Below the pieces are notes generated by a model. The model was not told where the DNA came from, did no database searches, and saw only the letters and a program-made list of their open reading frames with translations. A program made the position numbers and the translations under genes. From NCBI GenBank assembly GCA_040830705.1, contig JBFOME010000019.1, positions 1-64,000 on the forward strand: DNA of 64,000 bases. The letters are read 5' to 3'. This document shows, piece after piece, positions 62,719 through 64,000 of the stretch. Position 1 is the first letter of the stretch. The number at the start of each line of letters is the position of its first letter. The DNA is from Ruegeria_C sp040830705. Lineage in GTDB: Bacteria; Pseudomonadota; Alphaproteobacteria; Rhodobacterales; Rhodobacteraceae.

Positions 62719-63387
62719 ATGGAACTGAACTCGGATTTCTCGCAACGGGTGGTGGTGCATTCCTCGGAAACCCCGTGGCAGGCCTCACCAATGCCCGGTG
62801 TTGATCGGCGCATGCTGGACCGGATCGGCGATGAGGTGGCCCGTGCCACCACCATTGTCCGCTACGCACCGGGCAGCAAGTTCTCGGCCCATACCCATAC
62901 CGGAGGCGAGGAATTCATCGTGCTGGACGGGGTCTTTCAGGACGAGCATGGCGATTTCCCGGCGGGCACTTATGTGCGCAACCCGCCCACCACCAGCCAC
63001 ACGCCAGGATCCGAGCAAGGCTGTACCATCTTCGTCAAGCTCTGGCAGTTCGACATGGAGGACCGCACCCAGTTCCGCAAGGACATGGCAGCAGAGCTAG
63101 GCCGCGCCAGCAATGGCGTCGCCTCGGCCGAGTTGCATCGCGACGCGCGCGAGACGGTCAGTTACCATGTTGTCGAGGCCGGGGCCGAGCTGACCATGGA
63201 GGATCCGGGTGGCATCGAATTGCTGGTGATCGACGGCACGCTCATGGAGGGTGGCGAGTTGCTGCGGCAGGGCACGTGGCTGCGCCTGCCGGACGGTCAG
63301 CCACTGGCGGCACAGGCCGGTCCCGAAGGGGCAAAGCTCTGGATCAAAACCGGCCACCTGCCCTATGCCAAGGCCCCGGCGGTCTGA
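62719..63387 (+). CDS. Bicupin protein, ChrR-like cupin domain
   Basis: 222 residues forming two cupin barrels. The first has a full metal site: His58, His60 and Glu64 (HTHTGGEEFIV) and His94 (TSHTPG). The second (about 130-215) keeps the fold (GGIELLVIDGTLMEGGE) but lacks the histidines. It resembles the metal-binding cupin of the anti-sigma factor ChrR without the sigma-binding N-terminus, so it is not itself an anti-sigma factor. A dioxygenase or small-molecule-binding role is possible. 31 bases after the GST gene, with AAGGAGG upstream. Confidence 0.85.
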   Translation: MELNSDFSQRVVVHSSETPWQASPMPGVDRRMLDRIGDEVARATTIVRYAPGSKFSAHTHTGGEEFIVLDGVFQDEHGDFPAGTYVRNPPTTSHTPGSEQGCTIFVKLWQFDMEDRTQFRKDMAAELGRASNGVASAELHRDARETVSYHVVEAGAELTMEDPGGIELLVIDGTLMEGGELLRQGTWLRLPDGQPLAAQAGPEGAKLWIKTGHLPYAKAPAV

Positions 63388-63518
63388 CCTCTGAGCAACC
63401 ACCGTAGGCCAGAGGTATGCGGCGCTTCGCAAAAAGTCCCGGTCCGGCAGGGCGATCTGGCGGACCGGCGCGCGACAGCGTATCACTGCCCAAGACGGCG
63501 GATGGATAGGCGTGCAGA

Positions 63519-64000
63519 ATGGCAGCGAGCGAGACCAGAACACAATTGATGGATGCGGCCGAACAACAGGTCCGGCACAAGGGTGCGGATGGGTTCAGCT
63601 ATTCCGACCTAAGCCGGCTTGTGGGCATCCGCAAGGCCAGCATCCACTACCATTTCCCGGCGAAATCTGATCTGCTGACAGCGATCATGGCGCGTTATTC
63701 CAAGCGCGTCATGGCCGCGCTGGAGGGCTATACCCAGGACCTGCCCCGAGCCGATCAGCGATTGTCGGCTTTCGTCACATTTTACCGCGACGCCTTACAG
63801 GGCGGCACAGCGCTGTGTCTCTGTGTCGCTTACGCGGTCAGCCAGGATGGCCTGTCCGAGGGCACACATCACGAAATCTCGCAGTTCCGGCAGGCTGTTC
63901 GCGACTGGCTGGAACAGACCTTTGCCCGCGCCCTGGCCGAGCGATCTATCACCGGCGTCACGAACCCCGCCCATGAGGCTGCCGCCACACATGCGCTTGT
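63519..64000 (+). CDS. TetR/AcrR-family regulator, N-terminal part (cut by window edge)
   Basis: 160 codons before the window ends. Residues about 6-55 form the TetR helix-turn-helix: LMDAAEQQVRHKGADGFSY, then SDLSRLVGIRKASIHYHFPAKSDLL. The ligand domain follows, with a CLC pair (about residues 105-107) that could be redox- or electrophile-sensing. It reads in the same direction as the GST and cupin genes, 131 bases after the latter. Reactive-electrophile sensing as in NemR is a guess from the neighbours and cysteines. Confidence 0.9.
   Translation, partial: MAASETRTQLMDAAEQQVRHKGADGFSYSDLSRLVGIRKASIHYHFPAKSDLLTAIMARYSKRVMAALEGYTQDLPRADQRLSAFVTFYRDALQGGTALCLCVAYAVSQDGLSEGTHHEISQFRQAVRDWLEQTFARALAERSITGVTNPAHEAAATHAL

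Noticed and set aside
63439..63468. Hairpin CCGGTCCG/CGGACCGG after the cupin gene as a terminator
   Set aside because: A sound eight-base stem but no T-run follows on either strand and the loop is long; left uncalled.

Overview
The window looks like a chromosomal stretch of an alphaproteobacterium, most likely a marine Rhodobacterales (Roseobacter-type) species. The reasons are GC-rich coding sequence, tightly coupled operons with many ATGA/GTGA overlaps, a density of ABC importers, a Rieske oxygenase next to a GcvA-like LysR regulator, an SbtA-type permease and DctB/DctD. No rRNA, tRNA, insertion sequence, phage or CRISPR array was seen. 57 protein genes are called, two of them cut by the window edges.

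Layout. (1) 1-2234: gap-eno glycolytic operon, divergent from a GlpR/DeoR-type regulator. (2) 2307-4700: LysR regulator, Rieske oxygenase and a small coupled protein. (3) 4705-10643: homoprotocatechuate meta-cleavage operon hpaF-hpaE-hpaD-[aromatic amino acid decarboxylase]-hpaG-hpaH. (4) 10730-20956: a nucleoside/deoxyribose operon, with three BMP-type ABC subunits, a SorC-family regulator, deoB, deoC, a two-domain ALDH16 and galM. DeoB and DeoC would turn deoxyribose 1-phosphate into glyceraldehyde 3-phosphate plus acetaldehyde, and the ALDH could remove the acetaldehyde. (5) 21239-26753: an MFS-type protein and ugpBAEC. (6) 27201-37806: a 2H phosphoesterase, a Tat-exported amine oxidase whose domain order is circularly permuted, an RND pump with adaptor, a DctB/DctD pair whose DctD lacks the GAFTGA loop, and an MFS exporter. 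(7) 38110-51035: a DUF3141 alpha/beta hydrolase, PfkB, and one long operon of V-type ATPase (B-D-I-K-E-DUF2764-A) followed by FabI-like and AckA. (8) 51275-57946: a LacI-controlled sugar or compatible-solute ABC importer with a GH63-type glycosidase and a perfect operator palindrome. (9) 57986-64000: SbtA-like permease with divergent LysR, GNAT, class II glutamine amidotransferase, a membrane protein, then GST, a cupin and a TetR regulator (cut by the right edge) sharing a likely operator.

The most unusual items are the circularly permuted flavin amine oxidase (27786-28997); the chlamydial-type V-ATPase set, in rotated gene order and co-transcribed with FabI and acetate kinase; the DctD without a sigma-54 contact loop; the amino acid decarboxylase inside the hpa operon; the ALDH16 placed after DeoC; and matching LacI-type (CceR/GntR-like) boxes in front of both gap and pfkB, 40 kb apart. 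All functions are read from sequence and recalled family knowledge; no searches were run.
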